Source of the DNA: Lelliottia sp. WAP21
GTDB taxonomy: Bacteria; Pseudomonadota; Gammaproteobacteria; Enterobacterales; Enterobacteriaceae
DNA: 64,000 nt
Assembly (NCBI RefSeq): GCF_020532665.2
Contig: NZ_JAIWPG020000007.1
Location: forward strand, 186,001 to 250,000
Direction: 5' to 3'
The notes beneath the pieces were generated by a model. That model was not told the origin of the DNA. It ran no database searches and saw only the letters and a list, made by a program, of their open reading frames with translations. Of this stretch, positions 1 through 12,322 are shown one piece after another (the stretch's first letter is position 1; each line of letters opens with the position of its first letter). A program made the position numbers and the translations under genes.

Positions 1-648
1 CTTGGCTTGTTGCTGGACGTGAACCCTTTTTATGCGGTTATTGCGGTCACGCTGCTGTTGGCTGCAGGTCTGGTCTGGCTTGAAAAGCGCCCTCACCTCG
101 CAGTGGATACCCTGCTCGGCATTATGGCGCACAGTGCCTTATCGCTGGGTCTGGTAGTCGTGAGCCTGATGTCGAATATTCGCGTCGATTTAATGGCTTA
201 TCTGTTCGGTGACCTGTTGGCCGTTACGCCAGAGGATCTCATCTCTATCGCCATTGGCGTTGTGCTGGTGGTGGGTATTCTGGTCTGGCAGTGGCGAAAC
301 CTGCTGGCCATGACCGTCAGTGCGGATCTGGCCTTCGTGGATGGGGTGAAGCTCCAGCGGGTGAAGTTGCTTCTTATGCTGGTGACCGCGCTGACAATTG
401 GCGTGGCGATGAAATTTGTCGGTGCGCTGATTATTACCTCTTTGCTGATTATCCCGGCCGCCACCGCGCGTCGCTTCTCGCGTACGCCTGAACAGATGGC
501 GTGTATCGCAGTCGTCATTGGGATGATCGCCGTGACCGGTGGTCTTACCTTCTCTGCTTTTTATGATACGCCAGCAGGCCCTTCTGTGGTCCTGTGTGCG
601 GCACTGATGTTTATCTTCAGTATGATGAAAAAACAACAGAATGCCTGA
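1..648 (+). CDS. znuB: Zinc ABC transporter permease ZnuB (3' part)
   Basis: This is the membrane permease of the ZnuABC high-affinity zinc importer, working in the inner membrane with the ZnuC ATPase and the periplasmic ZnuA. The gene enters from the left edge already in frame and 215 codons are visible; the E. coli protein is about 261 residues, so roughly 45 N-terminal residues lie outside the window. The visible part is a run of hydrophobic helices typical of the ABC-3 family, with the conserved stretch [17 protein letters not shown] near the middle. znuC and znuA are expected upstream and divergent, as in E. coli. The family assignment is secure; the start is not visible. Confidence 0.95.
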   Translation, partial: LGLLLDVNPFYAVIAVTLLLAAGLVWLEKRPHLAVDTLLGIMAHSALSLGLVVVSLMSNIRVDLMAYLFGDLLAVTPEDLISIAIGVVLVVGILVWQWRNLLAMTVSADLAFVDGVKLQRVKLLLMLVTALTIGVAMKFVGALIITSLLIIPAATARRFSRTPEQMACIAVVIGMIAVTGGLTFSAFYDTPAGPSVVLCAALMFIFSMMKKQQNA

Positions 649-754
649 ATGAGCGATGACCGCCATAGAGGGTTGCGCTTCGCCTCATGTGCTGTGATCA
701 ACTCTTGGCGAAACTTACACCCACAGGAGTGCGCCCATGCCGGGCGCATAAATA

Positions 755-786
755 AATAAGCACAGATGTAATTATCTGTGCTTATT
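755..786. terminator. Bidirectional terminator-like hairpin
   Basis: A perfect 13-bp inverted repeat (AATAAGCACAGAT, loop of 6, then its complement) sits about 107 bp after znuB and directly abuts the stop codon of the convergent lectin-like gene. AT-rich arms give U-rich tails on both strands, so it probably ends transcription from both sides. A smaller GC hairpin (GCGCCC/GGGCGC) lies at about 731-747. Confidence 0.75.
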
Positions 787-1242
787 TTATTTATTGGTAC
801 AGGTTGCTAAATATAATTTGGCACCAGGGACGTTTATCCCGCCTTCAATATCAAGACACTTGAGAACGCCATCGGTATCAACTTTTTTCAGCTGGCCGTT
901 AATATGATCCCAGTTGCTCCCAATTGGATCATACTCGCGTATATAAATTTCACCGCTTAAGGGTGCGTAAGCATATTCTGGATAGGTATCCAGAAGCAGT
1001 GCTCCATTAATAGCATAATTGGGTTCACGAATATTCTGCGTATCGGGTTTAGTACCACATGTCTCCATCGTCGTCTGCTCGAACGCAGTGCCAGTCATAC
1101 ATAATGTTTGTCCATTACTGGTATTTTCAAGTTTTTTATCTACCATTTTCCATATCTGGGTTTGGGAAATAGCGGCATTCGCTACACCAGACATAGCCGC
1201 CATTGCCAGAGCGACAATAGTCAGAGTTTTCATTGCTTTCAT
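787..1242 (-). CDS. Secreted R-type (ricin B) lectin-like protein
   Basis: Not a gene I recognise by name. The start at 1242 is chosen because GAGGA lies 8 nt upstream; an upstream ATG at 1257 lacks a good site. The 151-residue product begins with a Sec signal peptide (MKAMKTLTIVALAMAAMSG, cleavage after ANA). The mature part contains two weak beta-trefoil-like repeats: QIW followed by ...LCMTG...TC, and NW followed by ...LKCLDIEG...YLATC. The second resembles the CLD-x-G-...-LY-x-C core of ricin-B lectin domains. The protein stops right after the last Cys without a closing QxW, so it is shorter than a full trefoil. It sits alone between znuB and ruvB, where E. coli has nothing comparable, so it is probably an accessory acquisition. 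Periplasmic or secreted carbohydrate binding is inference. Confidence 0.6.
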   Translation of the reverse strand: MKAMKTLTIVALAMAAMSGVANAAISQTQIWKMVDKKLENTSNGQTLCMTGTAFEQTTMETCGTKPDTQNIREPNYAINGALLLDTYPEYAYAPLSGEIYIREYDPIGSNWDHINGQLKKVDTDGVLKCLDIEGGINVPGAKLYLATCTNK

Positions 1243-1437
1243 TGTGTTATTCCTCATGAGGTGATGAAATTCATTTATAGCAGGGATATCGCTATAAATT
1301 CATCATAGAGACATGAGTGAATTATCTAAAATAAAAGAGAGGCTAAATTTATCCAAAAATAATATGGATGATAACCGGGATGGGGTAAATAATCGGTCAG
1401 CATCGCAGGCGGAATTTAACATCCCGCCTGCTCATCA

Positions 1438-2451
<1,014 letters not shown>

Positions 2452-2456
2452 TTACC

Positions 2457-3068
2457 TCACAATGCAGCGCGAAGCGCTTCACGAATCAGAGTTTCACTGT
2501 TAGCGTCAGGTTTAGCGATTTTACTCACCATACGACTCGCCTCTTGAGGCTTATAACCTAACGCCACCAGTGCCGCCACGGCTTCTTGCTCTGCATCATC
2601 TGCAGACGGGCCCGAAGGCGATGCCAGCACCAGATCAGATGCAGGCGTGAACAGATCGCCATGCAGACCTTTAAAGCGGTCCTTCATTTCGACAATCAGG
2701 CGTTCTGCGGTTTTCTTACCGATCCCGGGCAATTTGATCAGTGCCGCCGGATCTTCACGCTCAACGGCATTCACAAATTGCTGAGCAGACATGCCGGATA
2801 AGATAGCCAGGGCCAGCTTCGGGCCCACGCCGTTGGTTTTAATCAGTTCGCGGAACAGCATGCGTTCCTGCTTGTCGTTAAAACCGTACAGCAGCTGCGC
2901 GTCTTCTCGTACCACGAACTGGGTGAAAACAATCGCCTCTTTCCCGGCGTCCGGCAGTTCGTAGAAGCAGGTCATTGGCATATGGACTTCATAACCAACG
3001 CCCCCCACTTCCAGCAGAACTAATGGGGGTTGTTTTTCAAGAATGGTGCCTCTGAGTCTGCCTATCAC
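2457..3068 (-). CDS. ruvA: Holliday junction DNA-binding subunit RuvA
   Basis: RuvA tetramers bind the four-way junction and load RuvB. The 203-residue protein starts with GTG and has the N-terminal OB fold ([15 protein letters not shown]), two helix-hairpin-helix motifs ([11 protein letters not shown] and [16 protein letters not shown]) and a C-terminal domain III that contacts RuvB. First gene of ruvAB. A LexA operator lies 49 bp upstream. The yebB gene that separates ruvA from ruvC in E. coli is absent here. Confidence 0.98.
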   Translation of the reverse strand: MIGRLRGTILEKQPPLVLLEVGGVGYEVHMPMTCFYELPDAGKEAIVFTQFVVREDAQLLYGFNDKQERMLFRELIKTNGVGPKLALAILSGMSAQQFVNAVEREDPAALIKLPGIGKKTAERLIVEMKDRFKGLHGDLFTPASDLVLASPSGPSADDAEQEAVAALVALGYKPQEASRMVSKIAKPDANSETLIREALRAAL

Positions 3069-3116
3069 ATGACGCTCCTGCGCATTAAAATAAGATCTGC
3101 CGCCATAATAAAAAAA

Positions 3117-3136
3117 GGCTGGATAAACATCCAGCC
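3117..3136 (-). promoter_or_regulatory. LexA (SOS) box of ruvAB, also the ruvC terminator hairpin
   Basis: The 20-bp palindrome GGCTGGATGTTTATCCAGCC contains CTG-N10-CAG, the core of the LexA operator, about 49 bp before the ruvA start, as in the SOS-controlled ruvAB operon of E. coli. The same palindrome begins 10 bp after the ruvC stop and on the minus strand is followed by seven T residues, which is the layout of an intrinsic terminator. One sequence therefore seems to serve as operator for ruvAB and terminator for the upstream ruvC transcript. Confidence 0.8.
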
Positions 3137-3146
3137 TGATTTGTGA

Positions 3147-3668
3147 TTATCGTAACCTGCCTCGTGCCAGATTGAGCCGCGTGTCACTCATCTGCATCGC
3201 ATTCTGGCTGACATGGCAATGCGTAATGGCAATCGCCAGGGCATCGGCGGCATCGGCCTGGGGATTCGCAGGCAGTTTCAGCAAGGTACGCACCATGTGC
3301 TGTACCTGGCTTTTCTCTGCGCTACCAATCCCAACAACAGTTTGTTTGACCTGCCGCGCTGCGTACTCAAATACGGGCAGGTCCTGATTCACCGCCGCCA
3401 CAATGGCGACCCCGCGCGCCTGGCCCAGCTTTAATGCCGAATCGGCATTTTTTGCCATAAAGACCTGCTCTATGGCGAAATAGTCGGGCTGGAACTGGGT
3501 GATGATTTCCGATACGCCAGCATAAATAAGCTTAAGACGCGAGGGCAAATCATCGACTTTGGTGCGGATACAGCCGCTGCCAAGGTAGGTTAACTGGCGT
3601 CCAACCTGACGGATAACGCCATAACCGGTAATGCGTGAGCCGGGGTCAATCCCAAGGATAATCGACAT
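3147..3668 (-). CDS. ruvC: Holliday junction resolvase RuvC
   Basis: RuvC is the dimeric endonuclease that cuts Holliday junctions after RuvAB branch migration. The 173-residue protein has the RNase H-like fold with acidic catalytic residues visible in GIDPGS, AIEQVF and [10 protein letters not shown]. The start at 3668 is chosen because GGAG lies 7 nt upstream and it matches the E. coli N-terminus; a GTG one codon earlier is possible. It lies downstream of yebC and ends at the hairpin that carries the ruvAB LexA box. Confidence 0.97.
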   Translation of the reverse strand: MSIILGIDPGSRITGYGVIRQVGRQLTYLGSGCIRTKVDDLPSRLKLIYAGVSEIITQFQPDYFAIEQVFMAKNADSALKLGQARGVAIVAAVNQDLPVFEYAARQVKQTVVGIGSAEKSQVQHMVRTLLKLPANPQADAADALAIAITHCHVSQNAMQMSDTRLNLARGRLR

Positions 3669-3702
3669 CACGCATCTCCCGTAAACGGTTTAAACGCTCT
3701 CA

Positions 3703-4443
3703 TCAGAGAGTCGCTGCAACCTCATCAGAGATTTCACCGTTGTGATACACTTCCTGGACGTCGTCACAGTCTTCGAGCATGTCGATCAGTCGCAGCAGTT
3801 TCGGTGCTGTTTCCGCATCCATGTCCGCTTTCGTTGATGGAATCATCGAGACTTCAGCGTTGTCTGCTTTCAGGCCAGCAGCTTCCAGTGCATCGCGCAC
3901 TGCGCCCATCTCTTCCCATGCCGTGTACACGTCAATGGCGCCATCGTCAAAGGTCACAACGTCTTCAGCACCGGCTTCCAGAGCCGCTTCCATGATCGCA
4001 TCTTCGTCGCCCTTCTCGAAGGAGATCACGCCTTTTTTGCTGAACAGGTAAGCCACGGAACCGTCAGTCCCCAGGTTGCCACCGGTTTTAGTGAAGGCGT
4101 GACGCACTTCGGCGACGGTGCGGTTACGGTTGTCAGACAGACATTCAACCATGACCGCCGTACCGCCAGGGCCGTAACCTTCATAAATGATGGTTTCCAT
4201 GTTCGCGTCGTCATCGCCACCCACGCCACGTGCAATGGCACGGTTCAGGGTATCACGCGTCATGTTGTTAGACAGCGCTTTATCGATAGCCGCGCGCAGA
4301 CGTGGGTTTGAGCCCGCATCGCCGCCGCCCAGACGCGCCGCCGTCACCAGCTCACGAATGATTTTGGTAAAGATTTTACCGCGCTTGGCATCCTGTGCCG
4401 CTTTGCGGTGTTTAGTGTTGGCCCACTTACTATGACCTGCCAT
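3703..4443 (-). CDS. yebC: YebC/PmpR family protein (TACO1 family)
   Basis: A 246-residue cytosolic protein with the family signature at its N-terminus ([18 protein letters not shown]) and the conserved IYEGYGPGG motif. The family includes the human mitochondrial translational activator TACO1, bacterial DNA-binding regulators such as PmpR, and members that relieve ribosome stalling at proline-rich stretches. It is cotranscribed with ruvC (34-bp gap), as in E. coli. The assignment to the family is firm; the precise role in this organism is not shown by the sequence. Confidence 0.95.
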   Translation of the reverse strand: MAGHSKWANTKHRKAAQDAKRGKIFTKIIRELVTAARLGGGDAGSNPRLRAAIDKALSNNMTRDTLNRAIARGVGGDDDANMETIIYEGYGPGGTAVMVECLSDNRNRTVAEVRHAFTKTGGNLGTDGSVAYLFSKKGVISFEKGDEDAIMEAALEAGAEDVVTFDDGAIDVYTAWEEMGAVRDALEAAGLKADNAEVSMIPSTKADMDAETAPKLLRLIDMLEDCDDVQEVYHNGEISDEVAATL

Positions 4444-4470
4444 AAAAATTTCCTCAAAGAGCGCGCCTTT

Positions 4471-4914
4471 TCAGGCTGCGTTAATTACAAATTCTTCAAT
4501 CGCCTGCCGGTTGCTCCACGATTTGGTTAACGCGGCGGCATCGGCCGCATCCAACCAACGGTAGGTCAGGTGTTCCGTGAACTCGACCTCCCGTTCGCGC
4601 GGAAGCGCAATGCAGAACCAGGATTCTTTATTGCGCACAACGCCCGGCGCATAGCGATGACGTAAATGGCTAAATATTTCAAACTCCACCGTACGCTGGC
4701 AGTCCTTCAGGGTCAGTTGCTCGGCGGCAACATCAATCAAGACTTCTTCCTTCACTTCACGTGCGGCGGCTTGCGACGCGGTCTCTCCCTCCTCCAGGCT
4801 GCCAGTAACCGACTGCCAGAAATCAGGATCGTCGCGCCGCTGTAACATTAGCACCCGCTTCGTGTCCTGGGCATAAATCACAACCAAAACAGAAACCGGG
4901 CGCTTATACATCAT
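4471..4914 (-). CDS. nudB: Dihydroneopterin triphosphate diphosphatase NudB
   Basis: A Nudix hydrolase that removes pyrophosphate from dihydroneopterin triphosphate in folate synthesis. The 147-residue protein carries the complete Nudix box, GSLEEGETASQAAAREVKEE, matching GX5EX7REUXEEXGU. The start could be 4914 or the adjacent ATG at 4911 (tandem ATGATG). It lies immediately after aspS and 27 bp before yebC on the same strand, so aspS-nudB-yebC-ruvC probably form one transcript. Confidence 0.95.
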   Translation of the reverse strand: MMYKRPVSVLVVIYAQDTKRVLMLQRRDDPDFWQSVTGSLEEGETASQAAAREVKEEVLIDVAAEQLTLKDCQRTVEFEIFSHLRHRYAPGVVRNKESWFCIALPREREVEFTEHLTYRWLDAADAAALTKSWSNRQAIEEFVINAA

Positions 4915-4915
4915 G

Positions 4916-6694
4916 TTATTTATTCTCCGACGACTCTTTTTTCACCACTTCAATGCCCAGTTCAGCCAGCGAGGCCGGGTTAGCAAAGCTTGGTGCTTCA
5001 GTCATCAGACAGGCTGCCGCCGTGGTTTTCGGGAAGGCAATAACATCACGAATGTTATCGGTACCGGTCAGCAGCATGGTCAGACGATCCAGACCAAACG
5101 CCAGGCCCGCGTGCGGAGGCGTGCCGTATTTTAACGCATCCAACAGGAAGCCGAACTTCTCGCGCTGTTCCTGCTCATTGATACCCAGAATGCCGAAGAC
5201 GGTCTGCTGCATGTCGCCGCTGTGAATACGCACGGAACCGCCACCCACTTCGTAACCGTTGATCACCATATCGTAGGCATTGGCCACCGCCTCTTCCGGT
5301 GCCGCTTTCAGCTCTGCCGCGCTCATCTCTTTTGGCGAGGTGAACGGGTGGTGCATCGCGGTCAGGCCGCCTTCACCGTCGTCTTCAAACATCGGGAAGT
5401 CGATCACCCACAGCGGTGCCCATTTAGTTTCATCGGTCAGACTCAGGTCTTTACCCAGCTTCAGGCGTAACGCACCCATCGCATCGGCAACGACTTTCTT
5501 GTTGTCTGCGCCGAAGAAGATCATGTCGCCGTCCTGTGCGCCGGTGCGCTTAAGGATAGCCTCCACGATTTCCGCGTTCAGGAATTTCGCCACCGGGCTG
5601 GTAATGCCTTCCAGGCCCTTCGCACGCTCGGTCACTTTGATATAGGCCAGGCCTTTCGCACCGTAGATCTTGATGAAATTGCCGTAGTCGTCAATCTGCT
5701 TACGGCTCAGGCTTGCACCACCCGGGACGCGCAGCGCAGCGACACGACCTTTCGCATCGTTAGCCGGGCCAGCAAAGACCGCGAACTCGACGGATTTCAC
5801 CAGGTCAGCCACGTCCACCAGCTCCATAGGGTTACGCAGGTCTGGTTTGTCGGAACCGTAGCGACGCTCGGCTTCCGCAAAGGTCATGATGGGGAAATCA
5901 CCCAGTTCAACGCCTTTCACTTCATTCCACAGATTACGCACCAGGGCTTCCATCACTTCACGCACCTGCTCGGCGGTCATGAAGGAGGTTTCCACGTCGA
6001 TCTGGGTAAATTCTGGCTGACGGTCGGCACGCAGGTCTTCGTCGCGGAAGCATTTAACGATTTGATAGTAGCGATCGAAACCAGACATCATCAGCAGCTG
6101 TTTGAACAGCTGTGGGGACTGTGGCAGCGCGTAGAACTTCCCTTTATGAACACGAGACGGGACCAGGTAATCGCGTGCGCCTTCCGGCGTCGCTTTGGTC
6201 AGCATCGGAGTTTCAATGTCCAGGAAACCGTGATCGTCCATGAAACGACGCACCAGGCTGGTAATTTTCGCACGCGTTTTCAGACGCTGCGCCATTTCAG
6301 GGCGACGCAGGTCAAGGTAGCGGTATTTCAGACGTGCTTCTTCGGTATTGACGTGGTTAGAGTCGAGCGGCAGTGCGTCTGAACGGTTAATAATGGTCAG
6401 ATCGGAGGCCAGGACTTCAATGGCACCCGTGGCCATATCGGTGTTTACGTTTTTTTCGTCACGCGCACGCACGGTGCCGGTAACCTGGATGCAGAACTCA
6501 TTACGCAGTTCGGAGGCCAGTTTTAACGCATCGGCGCGATCCGGATCGAAGAAGACCTGAACGATACCTTCACGGTCGCGCATATCAATGAAGATAAGGC
6601 TGCCGAGATCACGACGACGGTTGACCCAACCACACAGGGTGACCTGCTGCCCAACGTGGGACTGACGCAGCTGCCCGCAATATTCTGTACGCAT
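4916..6694 (-). CDS. aspS: Aspartate--tRNA ligase
   Basis: A class II aminoacyl-tRNA synthetase that charges tRNA-Asp. The 592-residue protein has full bacterial length. It has an N-terminal OB anticodon-binding domain ([20 protein letters not shown]), motif 2 ([18 protein letters not shown]), the bacterial GAD insertion domain around residues 290-420, and motif 3 ([15 protein letters not shown]). A TATAAT -10 hexamer on the minus strand at 6795-6800 is a candidate promoter about 100 bp upstream; its -35 is weak. First gene of the aspS-nudB-yebC-ruvC cluster. Confidence 0.98.
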   Translation of the reverse strand: MRTEYCGQLRQSHVGQQVTLCGWVNRRRDLGSLIFIDMRDREGIVQVFFDPDRADALKLASELRNEFCIQVTGTVRARDEKNVNTDMATGAIEVLASDLTIINRSDALPLDSNHVNTEEARLKYRYLDLRRPEMAQRLKTRAKITSLVRRFMDDHGFLDIETPMLTKATPEGARDYLVPSRVHKGKFYALPQSPQLFKQLLMMSGFDRYYQIVKCFRDEDLRADRQPEFTQIDVETSFMTAEQVREVMEALVRNLWNEVKGVELGDFPIMTFAEAERRYGSDKPDLRNPMELVDVADLVKSVEFAVFAGPANDAKGRVAALRVPGGASLSRKQIDDYGNFIKIYGAKGLAYIKVTERAKGLEGITSPVAKFLNAEIVEAILKRTGAQDGDMIFFGADNKKVVADAMGALRLKLGKDLSLTDETKWAPLWVIDFPMFEDDGEGGLTAMHHPFTSPKEMSAAELKAAPEEAVANAYDMVINGYEVGGGSVRIHSGDMQQTVFGILGINEQEQREKFGFLLDALKYGTPPHAGLAFGLDRLTMLLTGTDNIRDVIAFPKTTAAACLMTEAPSFANPASLAELGIEVVKKESSENK

Positions 6695-6957
6695 GAGATA
6701 TCCCTTAATTTAGCCGCAGGCTAAATGTCGCCTGTTTAACAGGCCACTATGTCGCAGCTTTCTGTATGTCACTAATGGGTGAAAAAAGGCGGCTATTATA
6801 CTGGAAATTCCGCCGCACGATAAGAGAGAAGCGCGCCAGAGGCGCGATTGCTGCACTCTTATTGCGCATTCTCACAAAAATTAACAAAATTATCCGATCT
6901 TCAACAGGCTTTCTCATCGTAAGGTTAGACAAAGCGATTCATTTAACTGGAGTTACT

Positions 6958-7524
6958 ATGTTTACACTCGATGCTGCTAAAACCGCCCTCGTGGTCATTG
7001 ATCTGCAGGAAGGCATTCTTCCTTTTGCTGGCGGTCCCTACTCCGCTGACGACGTGGTGACCCGTGCCACCCGTCTGGCAGAAAAATGCCGTACCGCTGG
7101 CGCACCGGTCATTCTGGTACGGGTCGGCTGGTCGGCGGATTTTGCCGACGCGTTAAAACAACCTGTCGACGCGCCCGTACCTGCCGCCGCCTTACCGGAA
7201 AACTGGTGGACCTATCCCACGGCGCTGGGCAAACAGGACAGCGATATCGAAGTCACCAAACGTCAGTGGGGCGCCTTCTACGGCACCGATCTTGAACTTC
7301 AGCTGCGTCGCCGCGGCATTGATACGATTGTCCTCTGCGGGATCTCCACCAATATCGGCGTGGAATCGACTGCACGCAATGCCTGGGAACTGGGCTTTAA
7401 GCTGATCTTCGCAGAAGATGCCTGCAGTGCAGGATCGACCGAACAACACCAGGGCAGTATGACCCATATTTTCCCTCGCCTGGGTCATGTACGTTCCACC
7501 GACGAGATTTTAAGCGCGCTATGA
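6958..7524 (+). CDS. yecD: Isochorismatase-family protein YecD
   Basis: A 188-residue member of the isochorismatase/cysteine hydrolase superfamily. The start at 6958 has GGAG upstream and matches E. coli YecD; an upstream in-frame extension to 6766 is not likely to be translated. The Asp-containing motif VVIDLQ and the typical Rossmann-like core are present. In the usual TNxCVxxT nucleophile motif the protein reads TNIGVEST, so the catalytic Cys is replaced by Gly. It is therefore unlikely to act as an ordinary cysteine hydrolase. Overlaps yecE by 4 bp (ATGA), implying translational coupling. Substrate unknown. Confidence 0.93.
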   Translation: MFTLDAAKTALVVIDLQEGILPFAGGPYSADDVVTRATRLAEKCRTAGAPVILVRVGWSADFADALKQPVDAPVPAAALPENWWTYPTALGKQDSDIEVTKRQWGAFYGTDLELQLRRRGIDTIVLCGISTNIGVESTARNAWELGFKLIFAEDACSAGSTEQHQGSMTHIFPRLGHVRSTDEILSAL

Positions 7525-8339
7525 TGTACGTGGGCCTGCCCCAATGGTCGCACCCGAAATGGGTGCGGCTCGGGATCACCAGCCTTGAAGAGTATGCTCA
7601 ATACTTTAACTGTGTTGAGGGTAATACCACACTTTATGCACTGCCCCGTGCAGAGATTGTCGCGCGCTGGTATGCCCAGACCACCGATAATTTCCGCTTT
7701 TGTTTCAAGTTCCCGGCCACCATCTCCCATCACGCGGCGCTGCGTAACTGCGGTGAGTTAACCGAGGCGTTTTTCAGTCGGCTGTCGCCGCTGGCTGGAC
7801 GTATTGGACAATACTGGCTGCAATTACCGGCGACCTTTGGCCCGCGGGATCTGCCGGCGTTATGGTCGTTTCTTGACGCCCTGCCCCGCGAATTTACCTA
7901 TGGCGTAGAAGTCAGGCATCAGGCGTTTTTCGGCAAGGGAGAGGCTGAAATAGCGCTTAATCGCGGACTGCATGAGCGGGGAGTCAATCGCGTCATTCTC
8001 GACAGCCGCCCCGTGCATAGCGCCATTCCTCATAGCGAGGCTATCATCGACGCCCAGCGTAAAAAACCCAAAGTGCCTGTCCATGCCATCGTCACGGCGC
8101 ACAACCCCATGGTCAGGTTTATCGGCAGCGATAACATGCAGCAAAACCAGGCGTTATTCGCCGTCTGGCTGCAAACGTTGCCGAAATGGGAGCAAACTAC
8201 CACCCCCTATCTCTTCTTGCACACGCCGGATATCGCCCAGGCGCCTCAACTGGTCGATGTTCTTTGGCATGCCTTGCAGCGCGCGGTTCCGTCGGTCGGT
8301 GAGCCGCCTTCCATTCCACAACAATCTTCTCTTTTCTGA
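7521..8339 (+). CDS. yecE: DUF72 family protein YecE
   Basis: A 272-residue cytosolic protein of the DUF72 TIM-barrel-like family, matching E. coli YecE in length and ends ([14 protein letters not shown] ... PQQSSLF). Conserved family segments visible are [21 protein letters not shown] and LQLPATFGP. The function is not known; no catalytic motif can be assigned. Its start overlaps the yecD stop. Confidence 0.93.
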   Translation: MMYVGLPQWSHPKWVRLGITSLEEYAQYFNCVEGNTTLYALPRAEIVARWYAQTTDNFRFCFKFPATISHHAALRNCGELTEAFFSRLSPLAGRIGQYWLQLPATFGPRDLPALWSFLDALPREFTYGVEVRHQAFFGKGEAEIALNRGLHERGVNRVILDSRPVHSAIPHSEAIIDAQRKKPKVPVHAIVTAHNPMVRFIGSDNMQQNQALFAVWLQTLPKWEQTTTPYLFLHTPDIAQAPQLVDVLWHALQRAVPSVGEPPSIPQQSSLF

Positions 8340-8390
8340 TCTCAACCCCTATCATAGAAGTGCCATCTGCCAATAAAAAAGGAAGTTTGT

Positions 8391-10535
<2,145 letters not shown>

Positions 10536-10612
10536 TCGTGACCGACACGCAGCATCACGTTTAACCCATCGCCGGTGGCAGAAAGGTGACGCTGGGGCGC
10601 ACGCTTAAGGCG

Positions 10613-10645
10613 AAAAAAAGGCCCCTGTTGAAATTGCAGGGGCCT
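10613..10645 (-). terminator. Intrinsic terminator of cutC and MicL
   Basis: A perfect 9-bp stem (AGGCCCCTG/CAGGGGCCT) with a 9-nt loop is followed on the minus strand by seven T residues. It lies about 57 bp after the cutC stop and is a classic strong Rho-independent terminator. Confidence 0.9.
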
Positions 10646-10926
10646 GGTACGAGCAAGCATCATATTGGGCGACATGATGCGCGGTAAAAATCGTTACGTT
10701 GCTACACGTGATAACGGTCAATCATCGATTTCATTACCGCAACCGACTCTCCATCTACGCTATAGCGGGAGTACTCATCCGCTTCAGCGTCAGTCGACAT
10801 TGACAACCCTGTATTGCGATACCGCATGGGCGAAGGCATCCACTTGCCCGCTGAGCTATGAAGCTCCTCAACCCCTGCGTTTAAAAACATCTCCAGATTG
10901 CTGGCACGAACACCTGCACCCGCCAT
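10613..10926 (-). ncRNA. micL: Candidate MicL small RNA (3' part of cutC)
   Basis: In E. coli the sigma-E-dependent sRNA MicL (about 308 nt, processed to a short form that represses lpp) starts inside cutC and ends at its terminator. Here a sigma-E-like promoter lies inside cutC at 10932-10960. From the expected start near 10926 to the terminator end is about 314 nt, close to the E. coli size. Identification rests on position, promoter and length; I did not verify the lpp-pairing region. Confidence 0.6.
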
Positions 10927-11445
10927 TATTATTGGAACACCGGATTGTGCTTTTAGTTCCGTAATTAATTGCAGTCCTTTTTCAGCAGAGGATTTTTGCC
11001 CGGATGTGAGGATACGCGCCACACCCAGTTCGCCTAAATTTTCAAACGCTTGCAGTGGTTCGACACACATATCAAACGCCCGATGAAAAGTGACAGCTAG
11101 CCCACCGGCGGCCTGCATAATCTGGCGCATACGCGGCATATCGACATGCCCGTCCTCATCCAGCAGCCCCGTCACCAGGCCCGGAAAACCCAGATCGCGC
11201 ACGAGGGCGATATCATTGAGCATGGCGTCAAATTCGCGTTGGGAGTAACAAAAATCCCCGCCGCGCGGGCGAATGATCGGATGCACCGGAATGGTCACCG
11301 TCTGGCGAACCGCGTTCAACACGCCCCAGGAAGGCGTTAATCCCCCTTCTTTGGGTGCAGCACACAGCTCTACGCGATAGGCTCCGCATTGTTGTGCGGT
11401 CAGGGCACACTCCGCGCTGTAACAACATATCTCCAGCAGCGCCAT
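10702..11445 (-). CDS. cutC: CutC family protein
   Basis: A 247-residue TIM-barrel protein of the CutC family. Typical segments are present: [14 protein letters not shown] near residue 30, VTFHRAFDM and [13 protein letters not shown]. CutC was first linked to copper tolerance in E. coli, but that phenotype was later attributed to loss of the sRNA MicL encoded in the gene's 3' part, so the protein's own role is unsettled. Monocistronic, convergent with cmoB. The AGGAGG ribosome-binding site lies at the proper distance from the ATG at 11445. Confidence 0.95.
   Translation of the reverse strand: MALLEICCYSAECALTAQQCGAYRVELCAAPKEGGLTPSWGVLNAVRQTVTIPVHPIIRPRGGDFCYSQREFDAMLNDIALVRDLGFPGLVTGLLDEDGHVDMPRMRQIMQAAGGLAVTFHRAFDMCVEPLQAFENLGELGVARILTSGQKSSAEKGLQLITELKAQSGVPIIMAGAGVRASNLEMFLNAGVEELHSSAGKWMPSPMRYRNTGLSMSTDAEADEYSRYSVDGESVAVMKSMIDRYHV
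10932..10960 (-). promoter_or_regulatory. Candidate sigma-E promoter inside cutC
   Basis: On the minus strand GGAACTA (10960-10954) is followed after 17 nt by TCCAA (10936-10932). This compares with the RpoE consensus GGAACTT, 15-17 nt, TCAAA. It is placed to drive the MicL candidate. Confidence 0.55.
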
Positions 11446-11522
11446 TCATTCCTCCTTAAATGTCGGGTAACGCACCATTTTGCCATGCCGATTAACGGAG
11501 TAACCGGCGTGACTTCACAGGC

Positions 11523-12083
11523 TCAAGCTTCGCTGGCAACAATTTGCTCGATCGTCCAGGGATGAAATTTAACGGTCACCTGGCCATCGGTCACCGCAAG
11601 CGTCGGGTTTGGTAATCGCTCACGCTCGCCCTTCGGTGAGCTGGTTTTAACAAAGATGCCCGGTTTGCTTAATCCCTCGTCAGACAATAAGGTTAAGGCA
11701 CGCGCATTCAGCGTATCCGGATCGCCAGGCAGCACAACCTCGATATGCTCCCAGCCTTCATGCGGATAGCGTTTTTCACCCGGCCAGGGCAGCTCAATAA
11801 TAGTAAACTGCCAGTGCGCCACGCACACGGGTTCGTGCAACCGGAACAGGCAGATAGGACGCCCGTTAATGATGTTTTCGGAGAGTAACTCGCCGCACTG
11901 CTCAAATCCACGACGCCAGCGTTCCGCCGTCGCATTTTGATTGCAGCGCAACGAGATGTGATCCGCGTCAAGAGGGGCAATATTCAACCCCAGGCGGGTG
12001 GCAAGTTCTGTGAACGCCAGGGTGAATCGGGGTAAATCTGCGGAAATATCATGCAGTTCGTCAAGGGTTTGCCAGTGCGCCAT
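11523..12083 (-). CDS. yecM: VOC-fold protein YecM
   Basis: A 186-residue protein matching E. coli YecM, a member of the vicinal-oxygen-chelate superfamily with a putative metal-binding site (His and Glu residues around DHISLRC and HEGWEHIEVVL). No enzymatic activity is established. It is divergent from argS with a 239-bp intergenic region. Confidence 0.92.
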   Translation of the reverse strand: MAHWQTLDELHDISADLPRFTLAFTELATRLGLNIAPLDADHISLRCNQNATAERWRRGFEQCGELLSENIINGRPICLFRLHEPVCVAHWQFTIIELPWPGEKRYPHEGWEHIEVVLPGDPDTLNARALTLLSDEGLSKPGIFVKTSSPKGERERLPNPTLAVTDGQVTVKFHPWTIEQIVASEA

Positions 12084-12227
12084 CAGGGATTCTCAAATCA
12101 ACATGCAAAACCGTTAATTTACTCTGTTGAACAGCCCTTACCAACTGTCAATTTCACCCTTTTCGACCTGCATGAATATGCAGCTTTTCTTCGCTTGTTT
12201 TCTGCGCACTGTTCAGCGCCTGCAATG

Positions 12228-12256
12228 CTGACGCCAGGTGCCATTTGCAGTATACT
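12228..12256 (+). promoter_or_regulatory. Candidate sigma-70 promoter of argS
   Basis: CTGACG (12228-12233), a 17-bp spacer and TATACT (12251-12256) resemble a sigma-70 promoter and lie about 65 bp upstream of the argS start. Confidence 0.5.
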
Positions 12257-12322
12257 CCCGCCCTAAATTCTAAAACGGATGCGGGTCGTCGTTAACCCTC
12301 ATCAAAAAGGTAAGGTATCCAG

